The notes: generated by a model from the sequence alone, not told the origin. Positions 52,708 through 61,836 are shown, counted from the first letter of the stretch. The stretch: 64,000 bases of DNA from Bacteroidaceae bacterium (GCA_900771425.1 CAAGNV010000051.1:1-64000); one strand, 5' to 3'. Numbers and translations: made by a program.

Positions 52708-54153
52708 ATGATTAGTTTCGCTACGAGCCTCGTACTTATGATCGTAGGCTTCTTTACTTACGGTAAGTTGGTCGAAAGAATATTCGGCATTGATACCAAG
52801 CGCCGAACGGCAGCGCTGACAAAGCGCGATGGGGTGGATTTCCTCCCTATGCCGGCATGGAAGTTGTTTATGATTCAGTTCCTCAACATAGCGGGACTGG
52901 GTCCAATCTTCGGTGCAGTGATGGGTGCGAAGTTCGGAGCGGCATCGTACCTGTGGATTGTGTTCGGAACCATCATTGCCGGTGCTACCCACGACTTCAT
53001 CGCCGGTATGATTTCGCTGCGTGAAGATGGAATCAACCTTCCTGAAATCATAGGCAAATACCTTGGGCGCTATGCCTTGCTGTTCATGCGTCTGCTGTCG
53101 CTTATACTGATGATTATGGTGGGAGCGGTGTTTGTGTCGGGACCAGCGGGTCTGCTGGCCAAGCTGACTCCGGTTCACCTCGACATCTCGTTCTGGATCT
53201 GCATCATCTTTGCCTATTACCTGGCAGCCACGCTTTTGCCTATCGACAAGGTCATAGGCAAGATTTACCCCATCTTTGCCATTGCGTTGCTGTTTATGGC
53301 TTTCGGCGTGATGGGAGCCTTGCTGTGGCGTCACCCTGAACTGCCGGAGGTGTTCGACGGATTGGCCAACACTCATCCCTCGGCCGACTCGATGCCTATA
53401 TTCCCGATAATGTTCGTGTCGATTGCCTGCGGAGCCATAAGCGGATTCCATGCTACGCAGTCGCCTATGATGGCACGCTGCATGAAGAACGAACGGCTCG
53501 GCCGTCCAATCTTCTATGGAGCAATGGTGGCAGAGGGCATAGTGGCCCTGATATGGGCGGCAGCAGCCAGTTACTATTACTCGGAGAACGGCATGGGTGA
53601 GAACAACGCCGCCATCATCGTTGACCACATAACCCGTGAGTGGATGGGACCTGTGGGCTTCGTGCTTGCCATGCTCGGAGTCATTGCAGCGCCGATAACG
53701 ACGGGCGACACTGCACTGCGTTCTGCACGACTCATCGCAGCCGACTTCTTCAGTGTCAATCAGTCCAAAATCACGCACCGCATAGCGGTTGCCGTACCGA
53801 TATTCATGTGCTCCATCGGAGTGCTCATATATAGCATTCAGGATGCTCAGGGATTTGACGTTATTTGGCGTTACTTCTCGTGGGCAAACCAACTGCTCTC
53901 GTGCTTCACCCTCTGGGCATGTACATCGTTCTTCGCACGTCGTGCGGCATTGGGCAGATGCGGTCACTGGTACGATTACCTCTTCACCTTCCTGCCTGCA
54001 CTGTTCATGACGATGGTCTGCGTCAGTTATATCTGTATCGCTCCCGAAGGATTCCAGCTCTCGGCGACCGTGTCCTATACCATAGGTGCCGTGGTTACTG
54101 CTGCCTTGGCAGTGTGGTTCTATGCGTGGCAGCATTCACTGACAAATAAATAA
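52708..54153 (+). CDS. cstA: CstA-like carbon starvation transporter
   Basis: A 481-aa inner-membrane protein with about 14-16 hydrophobic segments. DGVDFLPMPAWKLFMIQFLNIAGLGPIFGAVMGA and GATHDFIAGMISLREDG are diagnostic for the CstA family, which imports peptides or pyruvate during carbon limitation. GISGFHATQSPMMARCMKNE and APITTGDTALRSARL are later hallmarks. It is about 480 aa, shorter than E. coli CstA (701 aa) and typical for Bacteroidota. Its own promoter precedes it. The 1001-aa PEP/pyruvate-binding gene follows 15 bases after the stop, so the two are probably co-transcribed; a link through pyruvate/PEP is tempting but unproven. Confidence 0.93.
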   Translation: MISFATSLVLMIVGFFTYGKLVERIFGIDTKRRTAALTKRDGVDFLPMPAWKLFMIQFLNIAGLGPIFGAVMGAKFGAASYLWIVFGTIIAGATHDFIAGMISLREDGINLPEIIGKYLGRYALLFMRLLSLILMIMVGAVFVSGPAGLLAKLTPVHLDISFWICIIFAYYLAATLLPIDKVIGKIYPIFAIALLFMAFGVMGALLWRHPELPEVFDGLANTHPSADSMPIFPIMFVSIACGAISGFHATQSPMMARCMKNERLGRPIFYGAMVAEGIVALIWAAAASYYYSENGMGENNAAIIVDHITREWMGPVGFVLAMLGVIAAPITTGDTALRSARLIAADFFSVNQSKITHRIAVAVPIFMCSIGVLIYSIQDAQGFDVIWRYFSWANQLLSCFTLWACTSFFARRAALGRCGHWYDYLFTFLPALFMTMVCVSYICIAPEGFQLSATVSYTIGAVVTAALAVWFYAWQHSLTNK

Positions 54154-54168
54154 CCCAACATATACTGT

Positions 54169-57100
54169 ATGAAAGACAACAAGCAACTGATACTCCGCGA
54201 CACGTCGTTCGTCGATCTTATGACCCGACGGATATTCAACGTGCTGATTGTTGCAAACCCTTACGATGCCTTCACGCTCGAAGACGACGGGCGCATCGAT
54301 GAAAAGATATTCGACGAATACGCAAAACTCGGTCTTCGCTATCCGCCACGCTTCTTCCAGGCTGCAAGCCAGGACGAGGCACGTGAAATCATGAACCGCA
54401 TGAAGTTCGAACTTGTCATCTGTATGCCTGGTGCCGAAGTAAGGAAGGACGTGGGCGAGTCGAGCGACGTGTTCGACATCGCACGCACCATCAAGTCGTA
54501 CTCGCCGGAAATACCGATTGTGGTACTCACGCCGTTCTCGCACGGTATTACCAAACGAATGCAAAACGAGGACCTCAGCATCTTCGAGTACGTGTTCTGC
54601 TGGTTAGGAAATACCGAGTTGCTCCTGTCTATCATCAAACTGATGGAAGACAAGATGAACCTCCAACACGACATCGAGACCGCAGGCGTTCAGATGATTA
54701 TGCTGGTTGAAGACTCCATCCGCTTCTATTCTTCGATACTTCCAAATCTATATAAGTTCGTACTCACGCAGAGCCTCTCGTTCGCTACCGAAGCCCTCAA
54801 CTCACAGTTGGAAACACTGCGAATGCGAGGTCGTCCAAAGATTGTGCTGGCACGCAGTTATGAGGAGGCTTGGGCACTCTACCAGCAGTTCAAGGACAAC
54901 ACGCTCGGTGTCATCAGCGACTGCAAGTTCCCGATGGAGGCCGACCGCAAGGAACTGCGCGACAAGAGCATCAGTCTCAGCCAGAAGAAGGATGAACAGG
55001 CAGGATTCAAACTGCTCAGCGCCATACGTGCCTGCGACGAGTACGTACCGCTCATCATGGAGTCGAGCGATGCCGAGAACGCAGCACTTGCCGAACAGTG
55101 CCGTGCCAAGTTCATCGACAAGAACTCCAAGAAATTAGGCGTTGACTTGCAGAAACTGGTAAGTAAATATTTCGGATTCGGCGATTTCATCTTCCGCAAC
55201 AACAAGAAGGAAGAAGTAGCCCGTATAAAGAACCTGAAAGACCTTCAGGACAATATATTCACCCTCCCACGCGAGGCACTACTGTATCATGTGAGCCGAA
55301 ACAACGTGAGCCGTTGGCTCTGCTCGCGTGCCTTGTTCCCGATCAGTGAGTTCCTGAAGAAAATTACATGGGACTCGCTGCAGGATGTTGACCAGCACCG
55401 ACAGATTATCTACGATGCCATAGTGACTTACCGCCGCATGAAGAACCGCGGAGTCGTTGCCACGTTCCGTCGTGACCGCTTCGACCGCTTCTCCAATTTC
55501 GCACGAATCGGCGACGGCTCGCTTGGCGGAAAAGGCCGTGGACTGGCTTTCCTCGACCACATCATCACACGCCACGAGGACCTCAACGACTATGACAACG
55601 CTGAGGTGACCATACCGAAGACCGTCGTACTCTGTACCGACATATTCGATGAATTTATGGAGAGCAACGAACTCTATCAGATTGCCCTCAGCGATGCATC
55701 GAACGAAGAAATACTACAGGCATTCCTCAATGCCAAGTTGCCGGAACGACTGCACGATGACCTGCTCACATTTGCCGACGTAGTACGCGGACCAATGGCG
55801 ATACGCTCGTCGTCGTTGCTCGAAGATGCGCACTACCAGCCGTTTGCAGGTGTATATAGCACTTACATGATTCCATACGTCGATGACGAGGATGCCCAGT
55901 TCCGACTGCTGAGCAATGCCATCAAGGGCGTATATGCGTCAGTTTATTATAAGGATTCCAAGGCATATATGGTAGCCACGAGCAACGTCATCGACCAGGA
56001 GAAGATGGCAGTCATACTGCAGGAAGTAGTCGGCACGCAGTATGACAACTACTTCTATCCAAACATATCGGGTGTTGCGCGGTCTATCAACTACTACCCA
56101 ATCGGCGACGAACAGGCAGAGGAAGGCACCGTCGATCTGGCACTGGGACTCGGAAAATATATCGTTGACGGCGGCATGAGCCTTCGCGTATGCCCTTATC
56201 ACCCAAATCAGGTGCTTCAGACCAGTGAGATGGAGATTGCCCTGCGCGAGACCCAGACCTACTTCCTTGCACTCGATACCAATAACATATCGACCGATTT
56301 CAAGGTGGACGACGGATTCAACCTGCTTAAGGTGTCAGTACGCGATGCCGAGAAAGACGGTTCGCTCCGATGGATTTGCTCCACATACGACCCATACGAC
56401 CAGTGCATCTATGATGGTTTCTACGAAGGACGCAACCGCAAACTCATCACCTTCGCCGGGGTACTTCAGCAGGGAGTGTTCCCGTTGCCTGAGATACTGC
56501 AGCAGATACTGCGCTACGGTCAGGAAGAGATGCGCCGTCCGGTCGAGATAGAGTTTGCAGTAAAACTCAATTCCGACAAGACAGGCGAGTTCTACCTCTT
56601 GCAGATTCGGCCTATGGTCGATAATAAGATGGTGCTCGAGGAGGACATTACAGCCATACCTGACAGCGACTGCCTGCTGCGTAGCCACAATGCCATCGGC
56701 ATGGGGGTCAGCAACGACATAGTCGATGTGGTTTATGTAAAGACAGAGAATTTCAGTGCTTCGAACAATCCACGTATTGCCGAAGAGATAACCAGAATCA
56801 ATGGGAAGTTCATAGAGAAAGGGCAATACATACTTGTAGGTCCAGGGCGCTGGGGCAGCAACGACTCATGGCTCGGCATTCCGGTGAAGTGGCCTAACAT
56901 ATCGTGTGCACGTCTGATAGTCGAGGCAGGATTGAAGGACTACCGTGTCGATCCGAGTCAGGGTACGCACTTCTTCCAGAACCTCACGTCGTTCGGTGTG
57001 GGATATTTCATCGTAAATGATTACATCAACGACGGAGTCTATGACATAGAATTCCTCAATTCACTTCCTGCTGTCGAGGAAACCGAATTTGTGCGTCACG

Positions 57101-57174
57101 TAGTACTGCCTGCACCAGCCACGATAATGATTGACGGAATGAAGAAGGAGGGAGTAGTTACCCTTCGAGGTTAG
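54169..57174 (+). CDS. PEP/pyruvate-binding domain protein with receiver-like modules
   Basis: A 1001-aa multi-domain protein. Two receiver-like alpha/beta modules at about 20-160 and 175-310; the second keeps acidic residues 181-182 (VEDS) and Asp251 (VISDCKFP). Next, a linker to about 430, then the PPDK/PEP-synthase ATP-grasp domain: GDGSLGGKGRGLAFLDHI, MAIRSSSLLEDAHYQPFAGVYSTY, and EIEFAVKLNSDKTGEFYLLQIRP. The mobile phosphohistidine domain (no TSHAAI-like motif) and PEP-binding barrel are missing. A roughly 170-residue C-terminal domain (GPGRWGSNDSWLGIPV) follows. The reaction is unknown: an incomplete PEP synthase, or a nucleotide-driven phosphotransfer regulator. Follows cstA by 15 bases; its stop overlaps the end of pnuT by 17 bases. 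Confidence 0.85.
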   Translation: MKDNKQLILRDTSFVDLMTRRIFNVLIVANPYDAFTLEDDGRIDEKIFDEYAKLGLRYPPRFFQAASQDEAREIMNRMKFELVICMPGAEVRKDVGESSDVFDIARTIKSYSPEIPIVVLTPFSHGITKRMQNEDLSIFEYVFCWLGNTELLLSIIKLMEDKMNLQHDIETAGVQMIMLVEDSIRFYSSILPNLYKFVLTQSLSFATEALNSQLETLRMRGRPKIVLARSYEEAWALYQQFKDNTLGVISDCKFPMEADRKELRDKSISLSQKKDEQAGFKLLSAIRACDEYVPLIMESSDAENAALAEQCRAKFIDKNSKKLGVDLQKLVSKYFGFGDFIFRNNKKEEVARIKNLKDLQDNIFTLPREALLYHVSRNNVSRWLCSRALFPISEFLKKITWDSLQDVDQHRQIIYDAIVTYRRMKNRGVVATFRRDRFDRFSNFARIGDGSLGGKGRGLAFLDHIITRHEDLNDYDNAEVTIPKTVVLCTDIFDEFMESNELYQIALSDASNEEILQAFLNAKLPERLHDDLLTFADVVRGPMAIRSSSLLEDAHYQPFAGVYSTYMIPYVDDEDAQFRLLSNAIKGVYASVYYKDSKAYMVATSNVIDQEKMAVILQEVVGTQYDNYFYPNISGVARSINYYPIGDEQAEEGTVDLALGLGKYIVDGGMSLRVCPYHPNQVLQTSEMEIALRETQTYFLALDTNNISTDFKVDDGFNLLKVSVRDAEKDGSLRWICSTYDPYDQCIYDGFYEGRNRKLITFAGVLQQGVFPLPEILQQILRYGQEEMRRPVEIEFAVKLNSDKTGEFYLLQIRPMVDNKMVLEEDITAIPDSDCLLRSHNAIGMGVSNDIVDVVYVKTENFSASNNPRIAEEITRINGKFIEKGQYILVGPGRWGSNDSWLGIPVKWPNISCARLIVEAGLKDYRVDPSQGTHFFQNLTSFGVGYFIVNDYINDGVYDIEFLNSLPAVEETEFVRHVVLPAPATIMIDGMKKEGVVTLRG

Positions 57175-57763
57175 CCCTCCACTTTCTCCAGCCGATGACA
57201 CCGAGGATGATATAGACCACTGCCATTATTGCCCAGAAATACAGTTCCTTGTAAAGGTAAAGCGGGATGCAGATGACGTCGTAGGTAATCCAGAACCACC
57301 AGTTCTCGATGTACTTGCGGGCACAGGTAAACATGCCGATGATGCATAGTGCCGTATTGAGCGAGTCAATCCATACGACGTCGCTGTCGGTCATCTTCAG
57401 CAAGTAAACTATTGCCAGGTACAACCCTATGAACAGGATGATGACTGGTCGCCACAGGCGGCGTGGCATCCTGGTAATTGGCGTGGCATCCTTTACTTTT
57501 TCTTCACCGTCAGCCACCACTTTCACCTTGCGCCTCCAAACCCAGAAACCGTATATTGCAATGATGATGTAGTAGAGTTGCATGCCAAAGTCGGCATACA
57601 ACTTTGAGTCAAAGTCAACAAACAACTTGATGAGGGGCATCACCGTTCCCGTTGCCCACATCCATGCGCTTGTCTTTGACTGTTGAATCATATATATGAC
57701 TCCGAGAACTGCCGACAGCAGTTCCATCCAGTGATTTCCCAGAAATTGCAGTATTGCTTCCAT
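57158..57763 (-). CDS. PnuC-family thiamine transporter (PnuT-like)
   Basis: A 201-aa inner-membrane transporter of the PnuC family with about seven helices. FLGNHWMELLSAVLGVIYM is the N-terminal helix; W-rich motifs ASAWMWATGTVM-like and YADFGMQLYYIIIAIYGFWVW are typical. Classic PnuC carries nicotinamide riboside, but family members downstream of a TPP riboswitch in Bacteroidota (PnuT) carry thiamine. Here the upstream outer-membrane receptor is preceded by a TPP riboswitch, and this gene lies 83 bases after it, so thiamine is the better prediction. The stop overlaps the convergent gene at 57174. Confidence 0.88.
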   Translation of the reverse strand: MEAILQFLGNHWMELLSAVLGVIYMIQQSKTSAWMWATGTVMPLIKLFVDFDSKLYADFGMQLYYIIIAIYGFWVWRRKVKVVADGEEKVKDATPITRMPRRLWRPVIILFIGLYLAIVYLLKMTDSDVVWIDSLNTALCIIGMFTCARKYIENWWFWITYDVICIPLYLYKELYFWAIMAVVYIILGVIGWRKWRANLEG

Positions 57764-57846
57764 ATTGTCTTATTTATCTTATTTCATAATTGGCTGCATG
57801 CCCGTCATGCCGCGATTTGGCGACAGAAGGACGGCAGTGGGCGTGC

Positions 57847-59958
57847 TCAGAATTGTACGCTGGCATGTACCAGGAAATTGGTGCCTGCCTGTGCTGCATA
57901 TCCTGTGTAAGGACCGTCAGCCCATCCGTTGTTCTCGTATTTCTCGTCGAATATGTTGTAGATGGTCACTCCCAGCGTCAATGGCTTTTTTAATATATTA
58001 TATAAGGTGTAGTCGATGCTGAGGTCGTTGACGAAGTAGGCATCGAGGCGGTGGCGCTCGTCGTCGAGATTGCTCATGTATTGCTTGCCTACGTATTGGC
58101 TGTGAAGGCTGATGCTCTTGCCGCGGTGTCGATAGCCGATGGTGCTGCCTGCAATCAGTTCAGGCGAGAACGACAGACGGTTCCATCCGTCACCGATCTT
58201 CACTCTGTTGCGTGACAGTGTGGCATTCATGCTACAGTAGAAACCGCCGCTTTGGAGGTTTGCCATGAGTTCGGCTCCCAGCCGGTAACTGTCCGGCACA
58301 TTTTCGCTGATAGGCTCGCCTATGTCGTTGAGCGCACCTGTCAGTACCAGTTGGTCACGGTATTTCATGTAGTATAAGTTGGCTCCTACCTTGATTTCAG
58401 TGTTGCCTGTCCCAAGTGCGTAGTTATAGCCGAGTTCGTAGTCGGTGAGGCGCTCGCTTCGTGGCATCGTGGTCAGGTAAGTGTCGGTGTAGTTGTTTCG
58501 CGTAGGTTCTTTATGTGCCACTCCGACCGAGGCATACAGACGGTTGGAGGCGTTGACCTGCCAGTTGATTCCTGCCTTTGGGTTGAAGAAGTGGAATGTC
58601 TCGTCGATGTCGAGTTGTTGCTGACCGTCAGCGTACCAGTTGCTGCCCGTGCCGTTGATCTTGTAGTTGATTCCGCGGTACTGCATATCGGCATAAAGGT
58701 TAAGCCCATGCCGCTCGTCGGGTGTGTTCAGCAGACGTATTTCGGCCTTCGCATACACGTTGCCGTCGAGTTTCTTGCCTTTGTTGCGGTAGAAGTCCTG
58801 ATTGGGGTCGATGCCGAATTGGTTGGCTTCCTGCCATAGATACCTGCCGTAGTGGTTGCCTGTGTGGTGGTTCAGTCCTCCGCCTATTTTCAGGTTTATG
58901 CTGCTGAACCTCATGTCGAGGTCGAATACGCCTCCGCCGAATCCTGCGTTGGAGTGCTTGCGACGTATGTAGTCCGGACTCTTTGCCTTGTATTCCTCGT
59001 AGTAGCCGCTGCCGTCGGTGTAGTGCAGTGCTGCGTTGAAGTGTGTCATTGGTGTCAGGGTAGTGGAGTAGAGCAACTGGTAGTGCAATTGTGTGTAGAT
59101 GTCAACCTGGTTGTCATAGAAGTGCTGCTTGCCGTCGGCATCGGTAAACATGTAACCACATGAGTTGTAGCGGCGTCCGTACTGCGCCATCTCTTCGTGT
59201 GATGCGTAGTTCCAGGCGTGGTAAGTCTTCTCCTTTCCGCCGAAACTGACGAAACGTAGCGATGAACTGCCGCTGAAATATGCTGCCTGCAGGTAATATG
59301 AGTTGAGTCGGGCACTGGCACGGTCGATGTATCCGTCGGTGCCGATGTCGCTCAGCCGTACGTCGAACATGAAGTGGTCTGACAACAGTCCGGTGCCGGC
59401 CTTGACGGTCTCCTTGTGTGTGCCGTATGACCCCCATGAGAGGTCTATGCCGCCGTAGGCATCATCGTGATATTCAGTAGTCTTCATGTTGATGCTTGCT
59501 CCAAACGAGGCGGCGCCGTTGGTCGATGTCCCGACTCCGCGTTGTACCTGGATGTAGTTTGCTGACGATGCTATGTCGGGCATGTTTGCCCAATAGACTA
59601 TATGGCTCTCGCCGTCGTTGATGGGTATGCCGTTGGCTGTTATGTTGATACGTGTGGCATCTGTACCACGGATCCTTAGTGCGGTGTAGCCTATGCCGGC
59701 TCCGCCGTCGCTTGTGCTCACGGTGCTTGGCGTCAGGCTCAGCAGGTATGTCATGTCCTTGCCGTGATTGACCTTGCCGATGTCTTCCTTACTGATGTCG
59801 GTGTAGGCAATAGGCGTGTTGCGCTCGGCACTGACCGACACTACTCCGACCTCGTCCAATGTGATGTTCTTTAATGTATCGGCATCTTCGTTTGTGGCAG
59901 CCAACGACTGCGCAGCAAACAGAGCCATGCCGCAGGCTCCTACATAAAATCTTTTCAT
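57847..59958 (-). CDS. TonB-dependent receptor, thiamine-type
   Basis: A 703-aa outer-membrane receptor. A signal peptide (about 1-20) is followed by a TonB-box region and plug: DISKEDIGKVNHGKDMTYLLSLTPSTV, GIGYTALRIRGTDATRINIT and GVGTSTNGAASFG. A 22-strand barrel then runs to a final strand ending FLVHASVQF with terminal Phe. It takes up a substrate using the proton motive force via TonB. A TPP riboswitch directly upstream strongly suggests thiamine or a derivative, and the PnuT-like gene next to it would complete inner-membrane import. ATG at 59958 lies 8 bases after the riboswitch GGAGG. Confidence 0.93.
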   Translation of the reverse strand: MKRFYVGACGMALFAAQSLAATNEDADTLKNITLDEVGVVSVSAERNTPIAYTDISKEDIGKVNHGKDMTYLLSLTPSTVSTSDGGAGIGYTALRIRGTDATRINITANGIPINDGESHIVYWANMPDIASSANYIQVQRGVGTSTNGAASFGASINMKTTEYHDDAYGGIDLSWGSYGTHKETVKAGTGLLSDHFMFDVRLSDIGTDGYIDRASARLNSYYLQAAYFSGSSSLRFVSFGGKEKTYHAWNYASHEEMAQYGRRYNSCGYMFTDADGKQHFYDNQVDIYTQLHYQLLYSTTLTPMTHFNAALHYTDGSGYYEEYKAKSPDYIRRKHSNAGFGGGVFDLDMRFSSINLKIGGGLNHHTGNHYGRYLWQEANQFGIDPNQDFYRNKGKKLDGNVYAKAEIRLLNTPDERHGLNLYADMQYRGINYKINGTGSNWYADGQQQLDIDETFHFFNPKAGINWQVNASNRLYASVGVAHKEPTRNNYTDTYLTTMPRSERLTDYELGYNYALGTGNTEIKVGANLYYMKYRDQLVLTGALNDIGEPISENVPDSYRLGAELMANLQSGGFYCSMNATLSRNRVKIGDGWNRLSFSPELIAGSTIGYRHRGKSISLHSQYVGKQYMSNLDDERHRLDAYFVNDLSIDYTLYNILKKPLTLGVTIYNIFDEKYENNGWADGPYTGYAAQAGTNFLVHASVQF

Positions 59959-59960
59959 AA

Positions 59961-60030
59961 ATTATTCCTCCGTGGGCATTACCCCAATCAGGTTCAAAGG
60001 GTTTGTTCTCAGCCACTGACGTAGCACCCC
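59961..60030 (-). ncRNA. TPP riboswitch (THI element)
   Basis: On the minus strand the sequence reads GGGGTGC at the 5' end, GGCTGAGA, ACCCTTTGAACCTGAT, GGGGTAATGCC and GGAGGAA at the 3' end, the conserved core of the thiamine-pyrophosphate aptamer. The final GGAGG is also the likely ribosome-binding site, 8 bases before the receptor ATG. TPP binding would be expected to hide it and lower translation. Thiamine genes are repressed when TPP is plentiful. Confidence 0.95.
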
Positions 60031-60060
60031 TTATTTATTGCTTTGCTGTTTTTGACGGTG

Positions 60061-60068
60061 CAAAGGTA
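60061..60068 (-). promoter_or_regulatory. Promoter of thiamine uptake operon
   Basis: TACCTTTG on the minus strand, about 30 bases upstream of the TPP riboswitch. Confidence 0.8.
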
Positions 60069-60069
60069 C

Positions 60070-60101
60070 GAAAAAAGTGCAAACATTGGTTGTCTGCACT
60101 T
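60070..60101 (-). terminator. Terminator of AraC regulator gene
   Basis: Stem AAGTGCA (60075-60081) and TGCACTT (60095-60101). Minus-strand transcripts end in TTTTTT (60075 down to 60070), and T-runs also lie on the plus strand, so it may work both ways. It abuts the thiamine promoter. Confidence 0.7.
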
Positions 60102-60153
60102 GATTTTTTTTCTTTTTTTTTGTTTGTAAGCCGTCCGGCGTGTATGCTTTTAC

Positions 60154-61347
60154 TTATTGTGCCAATGCTTCGCCGAGGTACATCTGCGGTGACATTCCGG
60201 TGGTGTCGGCGAGGTCTTGGCTGAATATCTCTGCGTCTGAATATCCGCATGCCGATGCTATCTCCTCGACTGTCATTCGGTTGTTTCCTTTCACTGACTC
60301 CAGCAGGTCAACTGCCTTGGCAATGCGCAGCGAGCGTATGTATGCCGAGAATGTGAGTCCGGAGTAGTGGTGTATGCTTCGTGTGAGCATGTAGCGCGAC
60401 ACTTCGAGTTTGCGTGCTACGCGTCGCAGCGTGCAGTGGTAGATCAGGTAGATGTCCTCTTCCTGTATGCGGTTGAATGTCTTTTCAGGCAGCAGTTCTA
60501 CGTGGTCAGGCTCTGGCCGGCGTCCCATTGCGATGTGGAGTTCGTTGACGATTGAGTCGATGTTGCCTTCAGGTGTGCTGTTGAGCAATTTGCGCTTCAG
60601 TTCGCATGTAGAATAGTAGATTCGGTTGAAGCACCATCCTGTGCTGAAGGTGTAAATCGAGAATACCAATGTGGCAAGTATGCATGCCCATAAAGGGTAT
60701 CGGTATGACAGTGGCAGCAATATCAAGAATGATATTATGATGATTGAGATGACGTTGAGGGCAATCAGTGCACGTACTCTGTAACCTGCCTTTCGACGTA
60801 TGTTTACGTAGTACTCTTCAAGCATCTGTATGTACCATCTGGTGCGCTTGATTGACCATGTGCAGATTATTATGAGTATGATAATTGCTGAGGTGCAGAA
60901 GATTATGTTTACCCATGAGGCGTAATTGACTAATGGCGAGAAGTTCATGTCGCCGTTGTCCATGCGCATTACCGCCATGTATTCATTGATTTCCTGCGGG
61001 GTTGCTTTCTTGTAGAATATGAATAAGAGGATGAAGATTGTTATAGAGTAAAGGAACATAAGGCAGTCGCGTGCCCTTACGCCACGAACTCCAGTGAGGT
61101 CGCGCATAGTCAGATAGTTAAATGTCACGAAGAAAGAGACTGCTACGTCGAAACCAATATCAACCCATAGGCTGCCTTTTGTCTGTTCGGCAAAATAACA
61201 TTGGTTGAACAGTAATACAAATCCAAGTGACATGACGAGTAATGATGACCATCGGTGAAAGCTCAGCGCCTTCTTTTTTAGGTTAATGATCACAACCCAT
61301 GCAAATGCTATTACAGCAGGCAACAGGTAGAGTAGTTCTAAGGTCAT
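60154..61347 (-). CDS. Membrane-anchored AraC-family regulator
   Basis: A 397-aa protein. Residues 1-250 carry about six to seven hydrophobic helices (LLYLLPAVIAFAWVVIINL, WSSLLVMSLGFVLLF, IILIIICTW, LIALNVISIIIISFLILL), and residues about 310-397 hold the two helix-turn-helix units of AraC regulators: RKLEVSRYMLTRSIHHYSG and TVEEIASACGYSDAEIFSQDL, ending TTGMSPQMYLGEAL. So the DNA-binding domain faces the cytoplasm from a polytopic membrane sensor. Ligand and targets unknown. It lies upstream of the thiamine operon but has its own promoter (61539-61546) and terminator, so the two are separate units. Confidence 0.9.
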   Translation of the reverse strand: MTLELLYLLPAVIAFAWVVIINLKKKALSFHRWSSLLVMSLGFVLLFNQCYFAEQTKGSLWVDIGFDVAVSFFVTFNYLTMRDLTGVRGVRARDCLMFLYSITIFILLFIFYKKATPQEINEYMAVMRMDNGDMNFSPLVNYASWVNIIFCTSAIIILIIICTWSIKRTRWYIQMLEEYYVNIRRKAGYRVRALIALNVISIIIISFLILLPLSYRYPLWACILATLVFSIYTFSTGWCFNRIYYSTCELKRKLLNSTPEGNIDSIVNELHIAMGRRPEPDHVELLPEKTFNRIQEEDIYLIYHCTLRRVARKLEVSRYMLTRSIHHYSGLTFSAYIRSLRIAKAVDLLESVKGNNRMTVEEIASACGYSDAEIFSQDLADTTGMSPQMYLGEALAQ

Positions 61348-61538
61348 GTGGTACTGATTTATTAATATTTAAGTTCGTGTCGGGCTACGCCCTTCTCTTA
61401 TACGCTTTCGATCTAAGAGTGACAAGTAATTCATGGAATCACATAATGCCATACCCTTCATTTCAACCCCACAAGTCGTCGTGCCAGGCATATTGCTACG
61501 CACACACGGCACAACATGTCTATGGTGTTCTTCGGTTG

Positions 61539-61546
61539 CAAAGATA
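61539..61546 (-). promoter_or_regulatory. Promoter box of AraC regulator
   Basis: TATCTTTG on the minus strand, 192 nt upstream of the ATG at 61347. The long leader holds no recognised RNA. Confidence 0.6.
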
Positions 61547-61813
61547 CGAGAATAATTTAAACCTCGCAACTTTTTAATAACATTTTTTCGCACTTTTACC
61601 GTTTTTGCTATTGTTTCTTTACAAAATGAGTGCTGAAACGCTCGGTTGCCCCGTTTTGAGTAACTATAAACGGACTGTAGCCGACATTTGCTATTGCGTT
61701 ACCGCACACGTGGAAATTTGCCTATAAATGCACAACCGATATTGCAATTGTCTGACAACATCGACTATAAATAAAATGAAAGGCAAAAAAAATGCTCAAT
61801 CCTAACTGCCGAT

Positions 61814-61836
61814 TCCTAATTATTTATTACCTTTGC
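61814..61836 (+). promoter_or_regulatory. Promoter of small lipoprotein and gapA
   Basis: Minus-7 box TACCTTTG at 61828-61835, preceded by TCCTAATTATTTAT, the heptad pattern of proC and cysS. Confidence 0.75.

Noticed and set aside
52633..54135. Reverse-strand 500-aa open frame across cstA
   Set aside because: Antisense shadow of a strongly supported transporter; His/Arg-rich composition is typical of such shadows.
54169..57174. Assignment of the 1001-aa protein as PEP synthase (ppsA)
   Set aside because: The phosphohistidine domain and PEP-binding barrel are not visible, so the enzyme name would overstate the evidence.
57158..57763. Naming the PnuC-family gene as nicotinamide riboside transporter
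   Set aside because: Context under a TPP riboswitch favours thiamine transport.
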